A stretch of DNA of 32,380 nt from Hydrogenophaga sp. (GCF_026125825.1 NZ_JAHCKK010000053.1:1-32380); one strand, 5' to 3'. Positions 16,400 through 24,622 are shown, counted from the first letter of the stretch. Numbers and translations are program-made. The notes: a model not told the origin generated them from the letters alone.

Positions 16400-16873
16400 A
16401 TGGGCAAGATCGAAGCGCGCCTGGCGGAACTGGGCATCGTGTTGCCCGATGCGCCCGTGATCAAGGCCAACCCGGCGCTGGTGCCGGGCGTGGCAGTGGG
16501 CAACCTGTTTTTCTGCCAGGGGGCCCTGGGGCACCACAACGGCGAGTTCCCCTACCTGGGCAAGGTGGGCGACAAGGTTTCGGTGGACGAGGCCTACCAG
16601 TCGGCCCGGCTTTGCGCGATCAACCACCTGGCCCAGGCCAAGGCGGTGCTCGGCGACCTGGACCGGATCGTGCGGGTGGTGCAACTGCTGATCTACGTCA
16701 ACGGCGCGCCCGGCTTCGAGCGCGCGCCCTACGTCTCCAACGGCGCGTCGGATCTGTTCGTGGAGGTGCTGGGCGCCGAGCGCGCGGCGATGGCGCGCGC
16801 CAGCCTGAGCGTGCCCGACCTGATCTACACCGCGCCGGTCGAGACCATCTGCACTTTCGAAATCCAACCCTGA
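16400..16873 (+). CDS. RidA family protein (copy 2)
   Basis: A 157-residue member of the longer YjgF subgroup (MGKIEARLAELGIVLPDAP, VGNLFFCQGALGH, NHLAQAKAVLGDLDRIVRVVQLLIYVN, ending VPDLIYTAPVETICTFEI). In this subgroup the terminal arginine of the canonical active site is not evident, so its ligand may differ from copy 1. The ATG at 16400 is given; a GTG at 16391 in the same frame overlaps the stop of copy 1 (GTGA) and could allow coupled translation. Very different in sequence from copy 1, so not a recent duplication. Confidence 0.88.
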   Translation: MGKIEARLAELGIVLPDAPVIKANPALVPGVAVGNLFFCQGALGHHNGEFPYLGKVGDKVSVDEAYQSARLCAINHLAQAKAVLGDLDRIVRVVQLLIYVNGAPGFERAPYVSNGASDLFVEVLGAERAAMARASLSVPDLIYTAPVETICTFEIQP

Positions 16874-16909
16874 CCCCCTACCCCTCACCCCGCGCAAAGG
16901 AACACCGCC

Positions 16910-17881
16910 ATGCAAAGACGCCATCTCATCCAAGCCCTGGGCCTCGGCAGCCTCACGTCGGCATGGCCGGCTTTTGCCGAGGCTTTCCCCTCCCGCCCCA
17001 TCACCCTGGTGAGCCCCTGGGCCGCGGGCGGCACGAACGACTTGCTGTGCCGTCTGCTGGCGCGCGAAGCCGGCGGCGTGCTGGGCCAGCCCATGGTGGT
17101 GGACAACAAGCCAGGCGCCAGTGGCGTCGTGGGTACCACGGCGGTGGCCCGCTCCAAGCCCGACGGCTACACGCTCACGCTGGGCAGCACACCCGGCTAC
17201 GCGACCGCGCCGGCGCTGTACCCCAACCTGCCGTACGACCCACTCAAGGATTTCACGCCCATCATCGGCGTGGCGACCGTGCCCAACGTGCTGGTGGTGC
17301 CGCCTTCGCTGCCCGTGAACTCGGTGCAGGAACTCATCGCCTACATCAAGGCGCGGCCCGGCCAGGTGGCCTACGCCTCGGTGGGCAACGGCTCCACGCA
17401 GCACCTGTGCGCCAAGCTGTTCGAGCGCATGACCGGCACCGAGATGATCCACGTGCCCTACAAGGGCACGGCACCCGCCATGCAGGACCTGCTGGCCGGG
17501 CGTGTGACGCTGGCGTTCGAGAACATGCCGCCGCTGCTGCCGCAGATCCGCAGCGGCGCGCTCAAGGCGCTGGCCGTCACCTCGGCGCAGCGCGTGGCGC
17601 AGTTGCCCGACACGCCCACGCTCGCGGCCTCGGGCCTGGCCGATTTCGGCGCGTCGGTGTGGTACGCGGTCTTCGCGCCTGCCGGGGTGCCCGCGCCGAT
17701 CGTGACGCAGCTGCAGAACGCCTTCTCGCACGCCTTGCGCCAGCCGGCGGTGACGACGCAGCTCGCGCAGCTGGGCCTGACCACGCTGGCCTCGGACGCC
17801 GCGGCCACCAAGGCCTTCGTGCAGGCCGATGCCACCAAGTGGGGTGGCATCATCCGCTCGGCCGGCATCACGGCGGATTGA
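16910..17881 (+). CDS. Bug/TctC family periplasmic solute-binding protein
   Basis: A 323-residue Bug receptor with a twin-arginine-like signal (MQRRHLIQALGLGSL, cleavage near AFAEA) and signatures ITLVSPWAAGGTNDLLCR, PGASGVVGTTAVARSKPDGYTL and HVPYKGTAPAMQDLLAG. The usual VVPFPAGG reads VSPWAAGG, a difference in the ligand-pocket loop. It lies 36 bases after the second RidA gene and 31 before the SDR gene, in one operon. Ligand unknown. Confidence 0.92.
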   Translation: MQRRHLIQALGLGSLTSAWPAFAEAFPSRPITLVSPWAAGGTNDLLCRLLAREAGGVLGQPMVVDNKPGASGVVGTTAVARSKPDGYTLTLGSTPGYATAPALYPNLPYDPLKDFTPIIGVATVPNVLVVPPSLPVNSVQELIAYIKARPGQVAYASVGNGSTQHLCAKLFERMTGTEMIHVPYKGTAPAMQDLLAGRVTLAFENMPPLLPQIRSGALKALAVTSAQRVAQLPDTPTLAASGLADFGASVWYAVFAPAGVPAPIVTQLQNAFSHALRQPAVTTQLAQLGLTTLASDAAATKAFVQADATKWGGIIRSAGITAD

Positions 17882-17912
17882 AGACACCACAGCTGCACCA
17901 GGAGCGGACCTC

Positions 17913-18686
17913 ATGAATGTCAAGGAACAGGCCGACGGGCGCCTGGCGGGGCGAACGGCCCTCGTCACCGGCGCGGGCAAGGGGCTGGGCCGCGCGATCG
18001 CGCTGGGCTTTGCCGCCGCGGGGGCCGACGTGGTGCTGATGGCGCGCACGCTGGCCGATCTGGAGGCGGTGGCGCGCGAGGTGCAGGCGCTGGGCCGCCA
18101 GGCCCTGGTGGCCGTGGCCGACGCCACCGACTCGCGGCAGGTGGACGCGGCGGTCGAACAGGCGGTGGCGCGCTTTGGCCGCATCGATGTGCTGGCCCAT
18201 GCGGCCGGCGGCAGCCTGCGCAAGCCCAGCGTGGAGGTGACCGACGGGGAGTGGGACGCGGTCATCGCGGCCAACCTCTCGTCCACCTTCAAGGTGTGCA
18301 GGGCCGTGGGCCGGCACATGCTGGCGCAGGGCGGCGGCTCCATCATCAACCTCTCTTCCACCGCCGGCATGCGCGGCCGCGCCGGCAATGCGCCGTACTC
18401 GGCAGCCAAGGCGGCCGTCATCAACCTCTCGCGCGCGCTGGCGATGGAGTGGGCCCCCAAGGGCGTGCGCGTCAACGTGCTGGCGCCCGGGCGTTTCCTC
18501 ACGCCGCTGACCGAGGCCGAGATGTCGGTGCCCGAGAAGTACGCCGCCTTCGTGCGCCAGGTGCCCCTGGGCCGCATTGGCAAGCCCGAGGAAATCCAGG
18601 ACATCGCGGTGTGGCTGGCCTCGGACGCCTCGGCCTACGTGACCGGCAGCACCATCACGCTGGACGGCGGGCAGACGCTCGCCTGA
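17913..18686 (+). CDS. short-chain dehydrogenase/reductase (SDR)
   Basis: A 257-residue classical SDR: cofactor motif TGAGKGLGRA (about residues 21-30), HAAGG in place of NNAG, the catalytic serine in INLSSTAG, the YSAAK tyrosine-lysine pair, and the VNVLAPGRF segment; it ends with DGGQTLA typical of FabG-like enzymes. It reduces or oxidises an alcohol/ketone with NAD(P)H. The ATG at 17913 follows AGGAG by 10 bases. Its neighbours (RidA, Bug, FMN hydroxy-acid oxidase) suggest oxidation of a hydroxy acid intermediate. Confidence 0.92.
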   Translation: MNVKEQADGRLAGRTALVTGAGKGLGRAIALGFAAAGADVVLMARTLADLEAVAREVQALGRQALVAVADATDSRQVDAAVEQAVARFGRIDVLAHAAGGSLRKPSVEVTDGEWDAVIAANLSSTFKVCRAVGRHMLAQGGGSIINLSSTAGMRGRAGNAPYSAAKAAVINLSRALAMEWAPKGVRVNVLAPGRFLTPLTEAEMSVPEKYAAFVRQVPLGRIGKPEEIQDIAVWLASDASAYVTGSTITLDGGQTLA

Positions 18687-18760
18687 GCGCCGGCTTGCCA
18701 TTCTTTGAATTCCGCGCCCCGGCGACACGGACGGGGCGGGAGCCTTCCTGTCGCTTCACC

Positions 18761-19924
18761 ATGCCAACCCCGTTTTCGAACATCCTCGCACTCAAGGACT
18801 TCGCCCCGCTGGCGCAGCGCCGCCTGCCCCGGCCCATCCACGGCTATGTGGCGGGCGCGGCGGAGGACAACGTCTCGCTGCGCCGCAACCAGGAGGCGAT
18901 GAACGCCTATGGCTTCGTGCCGCGCGTGCTGGTGGACGTGTCGCGCCGCACGCAGCAGCAGCCGCTGTTCGGCACCACCTACGCCAGCCCGTTCGGCATC
19001 GCACCCATGGGCCTGGCCGCGCTCTCGGCGTACCGGGGCGACATCGCGCTGGCCAGGGCCGCGCGCGAGGCGGGCATTCCCGCCATCCTGAGCGGCTCGT
19101 CGCTCACGCCGCTGGAGGAAGTGGCCCAGGCCGCGCCGGGCACATGGTTCCAGGCCTATCTCCCGGGCGACGAGGCGCGCATCCTGGCGCTGCTGCAGCG
19201 CGTGCGCGGCGCGGGCTACGAGACGCTGGTGGTCACGGTGGACATCCCCGTGAGCGCCAACCGCGAGAACAATGTGCGCAATGGTTTCTCCACGCCGCTG
19301 CGCCCCAGCCTGCGCCTGGCATGGGAAGGGGTCTCACACCCGCGCTGGCTGCTGGGCACCTTCGCGAAGACGCTGTGGCGCCATGGCATGCCGCACTTCG
19401 AGAATTCGTTCGCCGAGCGTGGCGCACCCATACTCTCCAGCAACGTGCTGCGCGACTTCTCGCACCGAGATCACCTGGACTGGTCGTTCGTGCAGCGCAT
19501 CCGCGCCTTCTGGCCGGGGCCGCTGGTGATCAAAGGCATCCTGAGCGTGGCCGATGCGGCGAAGGCCAAGGCCCTGGGCGCCGACGGCATCGTGGTTTCC
19601 AACCACGGTGGGCGCCAGCTCGACGGCGCGGTGGCCCCCATGCAGGTGCTGGCGCGCATCGTCGACGCCGTGGGCGACATGCCGGTGATGGTGGACGGCG
19701 GTTTTCACCGCGGCTCGGACGTGCTCAAGGCGCTGGCGCTGGGCGCGCGCTTCGTGTTCGTGGGCCGCCCGTTCAACCACGCGCTGGCGGTGGCCGGGCA
19801 GCGCGGCGTGGCACACGCGATCGAACTGCTGCGCGCCGAGATCGACCGCAACATGGCCATGCTGGGCGTCACCGACTGCGGGCAATTGAACCGCGATCTG
19901 CTGCTCGCGCCGGCGCCGCTGTAG
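18761..19924 (+). CDS. FMN-dependent alpha-hydroxy-acid dehydrogenase/oxidase
   Basis: A 387-residue flavoenzyme of the lactate/glycolate/mandelate oxidase family. The TIM-barrel motifs are complete: GYVAGAAEDN at the start, SPFGIAPMGL, FQAYLP, VTVDIPV, the KGI lysine near 259, and the active-site SNHGGRQLD with catalytic H282 and R285, followed by DGGFHRGSDVLKALALGA for FMN phosphate. No membrane segment is obvious, though some relatives are membrane-attached. It oxidises an L-2-hydroxy acid to the 2-keto acid. It follows the SDR gene by 74 bases and probably ends the operon; the stop lies six bases from the convergent DUF4142 gene. Confidence 0.92.
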   Translation: MPTPFSNILALKDFAPLAQRRLPRPIHGYVAGAAEDNVSLRRNQEAMNAYGFVPRVLVDVSRRTQQQPLFGTTYASPFGIAPMGLAALSAYRGDIALARAAREAGIPAILSGSSLTPLEEVAQAAPGTWFQAYLPGDEARILALLQRVRGAGYETLVVTVDIPVSANRENNVRNGFSTPLRPSLRLAWEGVSHPRWLLGTFAKTLWRHGMPHFENSFAERGAPILSSNVLRDFSHRDHLDWSFVQRIRAFWPGPLVIKGILSVADAAKAKALGADGIVVSNHGGRQLDGAVAPMQVLARIVDAVGDMPVMVDGGFHRGSDVLKALALGARFVFVGRPFNHALAVAGQRGVAHAIELLRAEIDRNMAMLGVTDCGQLNRDLLLAPAPL

Positions 19925-19930
19925 GGCCGT

Positions 19931-20467
19931 TTACTTCGCCGGGGTGGGGCGCTGGTCCACGGAGACCTTGAGCGCCTGCGCGGCCTGCAATTGCTCGCGC
20001 AGCGCCGGCAGGTGTTTGGAGGCAAAAGCCTTGACCTCCGGGTCGCGCGACTCGAGCGCGGTCTTTTCGTACAGGGGGATGGCGCTCTTGTACGCCTCCA
20101 CGCCCATCTGGTTGAGGTAGCGGCGGTCGAAGGTCTCGTCGCCCAGGCCGGCGATGATCATTTCCTTGCCCTTCTGCAGCATCGAGGGTTCGGTGGGCAG
20201 CTCCTCCTGCTTGGCTGAGGCGAGCGTGCGCAGCTCTTCGCCGACCTCGGTGTGTTCGTCGACCATGCGCTGCGCGAAGTCGCGCACCTTGGGGTTGCGC
20301 GCCTTGGTCAGGGCCAGGCGGCCGGCCGAGACCTCGGCGTGGCCGTTCTCGGCGGCCTGCTGCAGAAAGTTCTTGTCGACAGGCGCCAGGCCTTGAGCGA
20401 GGGCCGCGCTGCTCCACAGCAGGGTGGTGAATGCCAGGGCGGTCAGGGGGCTGGCTCGGTGTGTCAT
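19931..20467 (-). CDS. DUF4142 domain protein, exported
   Basis: A 178-residue protein with a signal peptide (cleavage near ALAQG) followed by an all-helical DUF4142 domain: FLQQAAENGHAEVSAGRLAL, NPKVRDFAQRMVDEHTEV, and the closing SRDPEVKAFASKHLPALREQL. DUF4142 proteins have ferritin-like helical bundles, are found in the periplasm or outer envelope and are often stress- or stationary-phase induced; biochemical role unknown. The ATG at 20467 follows AAGGAG. A sigma54-type site (20506-20521) precedes it and its ribosome site lies in a 7-bp hairpin. Confidence 0.9.
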   Translation of the reverse strand: MTHRASPLTALAFTTLLWSSAALAQGLAPVDKNFLQQAAENGHAEVSAGRLALTKARNPKVRDFAQRMVDEHTEVGEELRTLASAKQEELPTEPSMLQKGKEMIIAGLGDETFDRRYLNQMGVEAYKSAIPLYEKTALESRDPEVKAFASKHLPALREQLQAAQALKVSVDQRPTPAK

Positions 20468-20471
20468 GCGG

Positions 20472-20498
20472 GGGCTCCTTGATTCCGTTGGGGAGCCC
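20472..20498 (-). promoter_or_regulatory. leader hairpin covering the DUF4142 ribosome site
   Basis: In the transcript GGGCTCC (20498-20492) pairs with GGAGCCC (20478-20472), loop 13 bases; the 3' arm contains the GGAG of the Shine-Dalgarno (AAGGAG) five bases before the ATG. It could limit translation or act as a thermosensor. Confidence 0.45.
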
Positions 20499-20505
20499 AT
20501 GGTTG

Positions 20506-20521
20506 GGCAAGTGGCATGCCT
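20506..20521 (-). promoter_or_regulatory. sigma54 (-24/-12) promoter for the DUF4142 gene
   Basis: AGGCATGCCACTTGCC has the GG-N10-GC spacing and TTGC -12 element of RpoN promoters; the -12 GC lies 40 bases from the ATG. One of seven similar sites in this block. Confidence 0.65.
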
Positions 20522-20568
20522 GTGCGCCCAGCTGAGCGCAGGCGCGCCGTTTGCCCCTGTTGACCACC

Positions 20569-20787
20569 ATGAGCCGAACCATCCGCCTGCCTCCGTCGCC
20601 CCCGCCGCCCGGGGATGGCACGCCCGATCCGCGCGATCTGCTGGCCTCAGTGGCCGGTGAGGAAGACCCGGGCGCCGCGCTGGATGCGCCGGTGCCGCCT
20701 CCGCGCGCGCCGCTCAGCGGTGCGGCGGCTGGCGGCTCACCAGGCGGGCCGCCGCCAGGTCCCAGCCGCCCCAGCCGCAGTTCTTGA
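20569..20787 (+). CDS. possible small proline-rich protein (72 aa)
   Basis: The frame begins MSRTIRLPPSPPPPGDG and is rich in Pro, Ala, Gly and Asp, like the other small disordered proteins further right. Against it, the last 74 bases overlap the opposite-strand P2C-reductase gene and no Shine-Dalgarno precedes the ATG. A sigma54-like sequence AGGCGCGCCGTTTGCC (20540-20555) would start transcription only a few bases before the ATG. It may be chance in GC-rich DNA. Confidence 0.25.
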   Translation: MSRTIRLPPSPPPPGDGTPDPRDLLASVAGEEDPGAALDAPVPPPRAPLSGAAAGGSPGGPPPGPSRPSRSS

Positions 20788-21616
20788 AAAACACCGGGCC
20801 GCGCACGGGGCGGGGCGACGCGAGCCAGTCGGCCAGGCTGGGCACTGCAGAGACGTCGATGCCCGCCTGCAGCAGGTCGCCGGCTTCGTGGTCGGCGTCG
20901 CGCGTGTCCACCACCAGCGTGCCGCGCGCGGCGATGTCGCGGCACACCTCGGGCGCCCATTCCACCATCTGCGGTGTGTAGGCCCCCACGGCGCTCACAA
21001 ACGCATCGTCGCGCGGCGCACCGCGCAGCACCACCTGGCGGGCCGGCGTGGTGCTTACCACGAGGGGGCAGTCGGCCAGGGCAGCATCGGCATCGTCCAC
21101 GCGCCGCGCGTCCAGGCCCAGGGTGCGGGCGTGGGCCACGAGCGCGTCGGCGCTGGCCGCGTGGCGCGAGGCGATGCGCACCTCGCGCACCCCCAGGCCG
21201 CTGGCAAAGGCTTCCAGGTGCGCGCGGCCCTGCACACCCGCGCCGACGATGAGCAGCGGGCCGTCGCGCCGGGGCGCGAGCAGGCGCGCGCCCAGCAGCG
21301 AGACGGCGGCGGTGCGGCGCGCGGTCACGGTGGGGCCGTCGAGCAGGGCCGTGCGCTGGCCGGTGGCGACGTCGAACACCACGATGTCGCCCTGGATGCT
21401 GGGCAGACCCCGCGCGCCGTTGTCCGGTATCAGGGTGATGAGCTTGGTGATGGCCACGCGCGCGTCGACAGCGGGCATCGCGAAGAGGGTGCCGCCACCG
21501 GGCAGGGCCTGCACGATGCGCGCGGGCACCACCACCGTGGGGTCGCGCAGGAGCGCCTCGATCTCGTCGGCCAGCTCGGGGTAGGGCAGCGCGGCGGCGG
21601 TGGCGCTGGGGCTCAT
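20714..21616 (-). CDS. ornithine cyclodeaminase/mu-crystallin family reductase (delta1-pyrroline-2-carboxylate reductase-like)
   Basis: A 300-residue protein with the Rossmann motif LLIVGAGVQGRAHLEAF, the family N-terminal substrate region (FAMPAVDARVAITKLITLIPDN) and a C-terminal GWGGWDLAAARL. The N-terminal substrate segment resembles the LhpI-type delta1-pyrroline/piperideine-2-carboxylate reductases of hydroxyproline and D-lysine catabolism more than true cyclodeaminases; this is a family-level judgement. Its start overlaps the stop of the metallo-beta-lactamase-fold gene by four bases, so the two are coupled. Confidence 0.85.
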   Translation of the reverse strand: MSPSATAAALPYPELADEIEALLRDPTVVVPARIVQALPGGGTLFAMPAVDARVAITKLITLIPDNGARGLPSIQGDIVVFDVATGQRTALLDGPTVTARRTAAVSLLGARLLAPRRDGPLLIVGAGVQGRAHLEAFASGLGVREVRIASRHAASADALVAHARTLGLDARRVDDADAALADCPLVVSTTPARQVVLRGAPRDDAFVSAVGAYTPQMVEWAPEVCRDIAARGTLVVDTRDADHEAGDLLQAGIDVSAVPSLADWLASPRPVRGPVFFKNCGWGGWDLAAARLVSRQPPHR

Positions 21617-22737
21617 TTCATGCGGTAGCGGTAGACCCCGTCGGCGCCGGTTTCGCGCACGGCCTCGCCGCGCGCGAGCAGGTGGTTGAGGTGGGCCACG
21701 CCTTCGCCGGTGGCCATGCCCAGCAGCTCGCCGTTGCTGTCAATGGCGCGCGCGAACAGCGCGCCGAACACGTCCACCGTGCGCTTGGGCGATTCGCCCA
21801 GGCTGCGGCGCAGGCGCTGCAGACCGCGCTCATGGCCTTGGGCCAGCCGGTCCAGCCGCGCGTGCAGGCCGCGAAAGGGCTCGCCGTGCGCGGGCAGCAC
21901 CAGCAGGTGATCGCCCAGCGAGCTGCGCAGGCGCTCGATGCTGGCGATCCAGTCGCCCAGCGGGTCGGCGTCGGGCTCGGTGGGGAACACGCTCACGTTG
22001 GACGAGATGCGGGGCAGCACCTGGTCGCCCGAGACGAGCACGCCGAGTTCGTCGCTGACCAGGCAGGCGTGTTCGGGCGAGTGGCCGCGGCCGATGATGA
22101 CGCGCCAGTCGTGCGCGCCGATGCGCAGGGTTTCGCCGTCGCTCAGGCGGCGGAAGCTGTCGGGCAGCGTGTGCATGTACTTGCTGTAGCCGCCGAAGCG
22201 GGTGCGGTAGATGTCCAGCGCTTCTTCGTTCCAGCCCATCTGGCGGTAGAAGTCGATGGCGTCCTGCGGTGCTTCGCGCCCGGTGTCGGCCACCAGCGTG
22301 CGGCAGGTGAGGTACTCGAGCCGCGTCATCCACAGCCGGCACTGGAACTTGCGCGTGAGCCAGCCCGCCATGCCGACATGGTCGGGGTGCATGTGGGTGC
22401 AGAAGACGCGGGTGATGCGCGCGCCCTGGGGCGTGGCGGCCAGCGGCCCCTCGGGTGCGGTCAGCTGCCGCCAGGCGGCCAGTGCCTCGGGCGTCTTGGT
22501 GCCGGTGTCGATGACGGCCCAGCCGGTGCCGTGTTCGTCCTCGTCGGCCACGGCCCAGAGGTTGATGTGGTTGAGCGCGAACGGCAGGGGCATGCGCAGC
22601 CACAGCACCCCGGGCGCGACCTCGCGCACCTGGCCGGGCGCGGGCGGCTCGCCACACGGGTATTGCAGGGCGTAGGGGGTGTCGGGGGCGGTGGCCGGAT
22701 CGTCCGGGCGGCCGTCGGAGGTAGGGGCTTCGGGCAT
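21613..22737 (-). CDS. metallo-beta-lactamase fold hydrolase
   Basis: A 374-residue MBL-fold enzyme. The metal motif is H115-M-H117-P-D119-H120 (CTHMHPDHVG), with further ligands likely in GRGHSPEHACLV and LVLPAHGEPF. An N-terminal proline-rich stretch precedes the fold and a C-terminal winged-helix-like domain (about 285-374) follows, the layout of LACTB2/thioesterase-type MBL proteins. Probably a cytoplasmic thioester or ester hydrolase. It begins a two-gene operon with the P2C-reductase-like gene; the promoter presumably lies in 22738-22784, where GTGACA and TGAAAT are 18 bases apart on the minus strand. Confidence 0.85.
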   Translation of the reverse strand: MPEAPTSDGRPDDPATAPDTPYALQYPCGEPPAPGQVREVAPGVLWLRMPLPFALNHINLWAVADEDEHGTGWAVIDTGTKTPEALAAWRQLTAPEGPLAATPQGARITRVFCTHMHPDHVGMAGWLTRKFQCRLWMTRLEYLTCRTLVADTGREAPQDAIDFYRQMGWNEEALDIYRTRFGGYSKYMHTLPDSFRRLSDGETLRIGAHDWRVIIGRGHSPEHACLVSDELGVLVSGDQVLPRISSNVSVFPTEPDADPLGDWIASIERLRSSLGDHLLVLPAHGEPFRGLHARLDRLAQGHERGLQRLRRSLGESPKRTVDVFGALFARAIDSNGELLGMATGEGVAHLNHLLARGEAVRETGADGVYRYRMK

Positions 22738-22784
22738 CGGGGCATTATTTCAGAAGGCCCCCTGGCGCGCTGTCACCCCGGGGT

Positions 22785-23657
22785 TCACACCTCGCGCGCG
22801 CCGGCCCACCAGCCGCTCATGAGGCTGGCGGGCTTGGTGCAGGCGCACACGCGCGCGCTGCACTCCCAGGCCTCCACCTGCACGTTGAGGCCGGCGAACA
22901 CGCCATAGCCGGCGCCGGCGCGGATGACCTCGTGGGCGCTGAGGCTCTCGCCCGCGCGGATCGCGCCTTCGGCCACGATGGAGCGCCCGGCCTTGATGCC
23001 CCAGCCCGCTTCCAGGTGCATGGCGGACTCGATGGTGCCGCCGGCCTGGATGCCATCGCCTGCGCGGATGCTGTCGCGCGCCGAGAGCCGGCCGCCCACC
23101 ACCAGGCTCTTGCCGCATTCGATCGGGCCCTGGGTGATGAGGTCCTGGCCGACGTGGGCGTTGCCGGCCACGTGCAGCGGTCCGCCGCACCACAGGTCCC
23201 AGGCCGCGCGGATGTCGCCGCCGCAGCGCAGCTGCTCGCGCGCGTCGATGCCCCAGGCGGCCCGGATGTGACCGGCGGCCTCCAGCGAGCCGTCGCTGCG
23301 CACGCTGCCGCCCGCCCTGATGTCGTCGCCCGAGACCAGCGACTGGCCGACCACGATGCTGCCGCCAGCCTGGATGCCGCGCCCGGTGCGGATCAGGGTA
23401 TCCACCTCGATGTTGCCGCGCACCTGCAGCGAGCCGGCGAAGACCACGGCCTCGGCGGCCACGGCGTCCACTTCCAGCACGGCGTTGGTCGGTCCGAACT
23501 GCGAGAGCAGCCAGCAGGCGTCGCTCACGCGGCCAGCCTCGACCAGGGCATCGAGCAGGTCCTGGTAGTTGCTGCCGTTTTCATGGTGCCGCAGGAACCA
23601 GCGAAAGCCATCGGCGCAGGGCTGTTTGGTCTTGATGAACTGTTTGGTGAGGTCCAT
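22785..23657 (-). CDS. hexapeptide-like beta-helix repeat protein (290 aa)
   Basis: Residues 1-60 form a small domain (KTKQPCADGFRWFLRHHENG, then WLLSQFGPTNAVLEVD). From about 65 to 265 the chain is built of roughly 6-residue steps with a hydrophobic/AG pattern (IRAGGSV, SLEAAGHI, SIRAGDGI, SIVAEGAI and similar), about 30 steps, which predicts a regular parallel beta-helix recalling bactofilins. The C-terminal cap carries a WECSARVCAC cluster that could bind metal or form disulfides, and ends in an SGWWAG tail. No signal peptide or membrane segment, so cytoplasmic. It lies eight bases after the universal stress protein gene in one operon. A structural or scaffold role is plausible but unproven. 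Confidence 0.75.
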   Translation of the reverse strand: MDLTKQFIKTKQPCADGFRWFLRHHENGSNYQDLLDALVEAGRVSDACWLLSQFGPTNAVLEVDAVAAEAVVFAGSLQVRGNIEVDTLIRTGRGIQAGGSIVVGQSLVSGDDIRAGGSVRSDGSLEAAGHIRAAWGIDAREQLRCGGDIRAAWDLWCGGPLHVAGNAHVGQDLITQGPIECGKSLVVGGRLSARDSIRAGDGIQAGGTIESAMHLEAGWGIKAGRSIVAEGAIRAGESLSAHEVIRAGAGYGVFAGLNVQVEAWECSARVCACTKPASLMSGWWAGAREV

Positions 23658-23665
23658 GGCCGGTC

Positions 23666-24535
23666 TCATCCCTGGCTCGCCATCATGGGCACGGGTTCGG
23701 CCAGGCCGTCGATGGGCACCACCAGCACATCGCTCTCGGCCCATTTGGCCAGCCGCTGGGCCACGCTGCCGGTGAGAAAGCGCGCCAGGGCCGATGCGCG
23801 CCGCTTGCCGACCACCACCAGCTCGGCGCGGGTGGCCTGCTGCTGCACGGCGGTCTGGTACGCGGGGTCGCCGTTGCCCACGTCGAAGGCCATGGCGCTG
23901 CCGGCCATGCCCAGCGTGCGGGTGAGCTGCACCAGCCGGTCCTTGGCCTGCTGGCGCGAGTCGAGGCGATTTGCGCGGATGGCCTCGAAAGAGACGTCTG
24001 CCGAGCGCAGCTTGGATTCCTCGATCGTGTCGATGGCGTGGAACAGCTTGAGTGCCGAGGGGCTGGCGAGCTGGCGCGCGAAGGCGATCAGGTCGCGCGA
24101 GCGCGGCGTGAGGTCCACGGCCACCAGCACCTGCTCGTAGGTGCGCGCGGCCGCCTGCTTGACCACCAGCACCGGGCAGGGGCTGTCGTGCACGAACTGG
24201 TCGAGCGTCGTGCCGCGGTAGAAGGTTTTCCAGCTGCGCTGCCACAGGGGGCCCATCACCAGCAGGCTGGCGTTGCCACATTCCTGCACCACGTCGTCCA
24301 GCGTCACCGGGTTGCGTTCCAGGGCCACCGCCCGGATGCCATGGCGCCGGGTGAGTTGCCGCGCGCGTTGCGACAGGCGCGCGATCGGGTCGGAGAAGAA
24401 GCGGTGGGGTTCTTCCGCGAAATGGATGAGGCGCAAGGGCGCGTTGTGTTGGCCGGCGAGGAGCGCGGCCCGATCCAGTGCGTGCTCGGACTGTGTCGTG
24501 AAGTCGGTGAGGGCGAGAATGGAATCGAAGGTCAT
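23666..24535 (-). CDS. universal stress protein, tandem UspA domains
   Basis: A 289-residue protein made of two Usp domains (about 1-127 and 134-280). Each starts with the strand-D pattern (SILALTDFT, QVLVAVDLT) and ends with a PVLVV/DVLVV strand. The ATP-binding G-x2-G-x9-G(S/T) motif is incomplete in both: the second reads GKRRASALARFLTGS with the middle glycine replaced. Usp tandem proteins act in stress survival; ligand binding here is uncertain. It is the first gene of an operon with the beta-helix protein; 87 bases separate it from the Rnk-like gene upstream. Confidence 0.9.
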   Translation of the reverse strand: MTFDSILALTDFTTQSEHALDRAALLAGQHNAPLRLIHFAEEPHRFFSDPIARLSQRARQLTRRHGIRAVALERNPVTLDDVVQECGNASLLVMGPLWQRSWKTFYRGTTLDQFVHDSPCPVLVVKQAAARTYEQVLVAVDLTPRSRDLIAFARQLASPSALKLFHAIDTIEESKLRSADVSFEAIRANRLDSRQQAKDRLVQLTRTLGMAGSAMAFDVGNGDPAYQTAVQQQATRAELVVVGKRRASALARFLTGSVAQRLAKWAESDVLVVPIDGLAEPVPMMASQG

Positions 24536-24622
24536 GGGACATCCTGGACGTGCGGGGGCCTAGCCCATGGCGCGGGGCCGATGGGCGCGTGACGGAGCGG
24601 GGCGCGGCAGCGCGCGGAAGGA

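Noticed and set aside
24536-24622. A sigma54-type promoter for the universal stress protein operon
   Set aside because: GG-N10-GC spacings occur but the hexamers do not match (for example GGCTAG with CCGC); no credible site found, nor for the Rnk-like gene.
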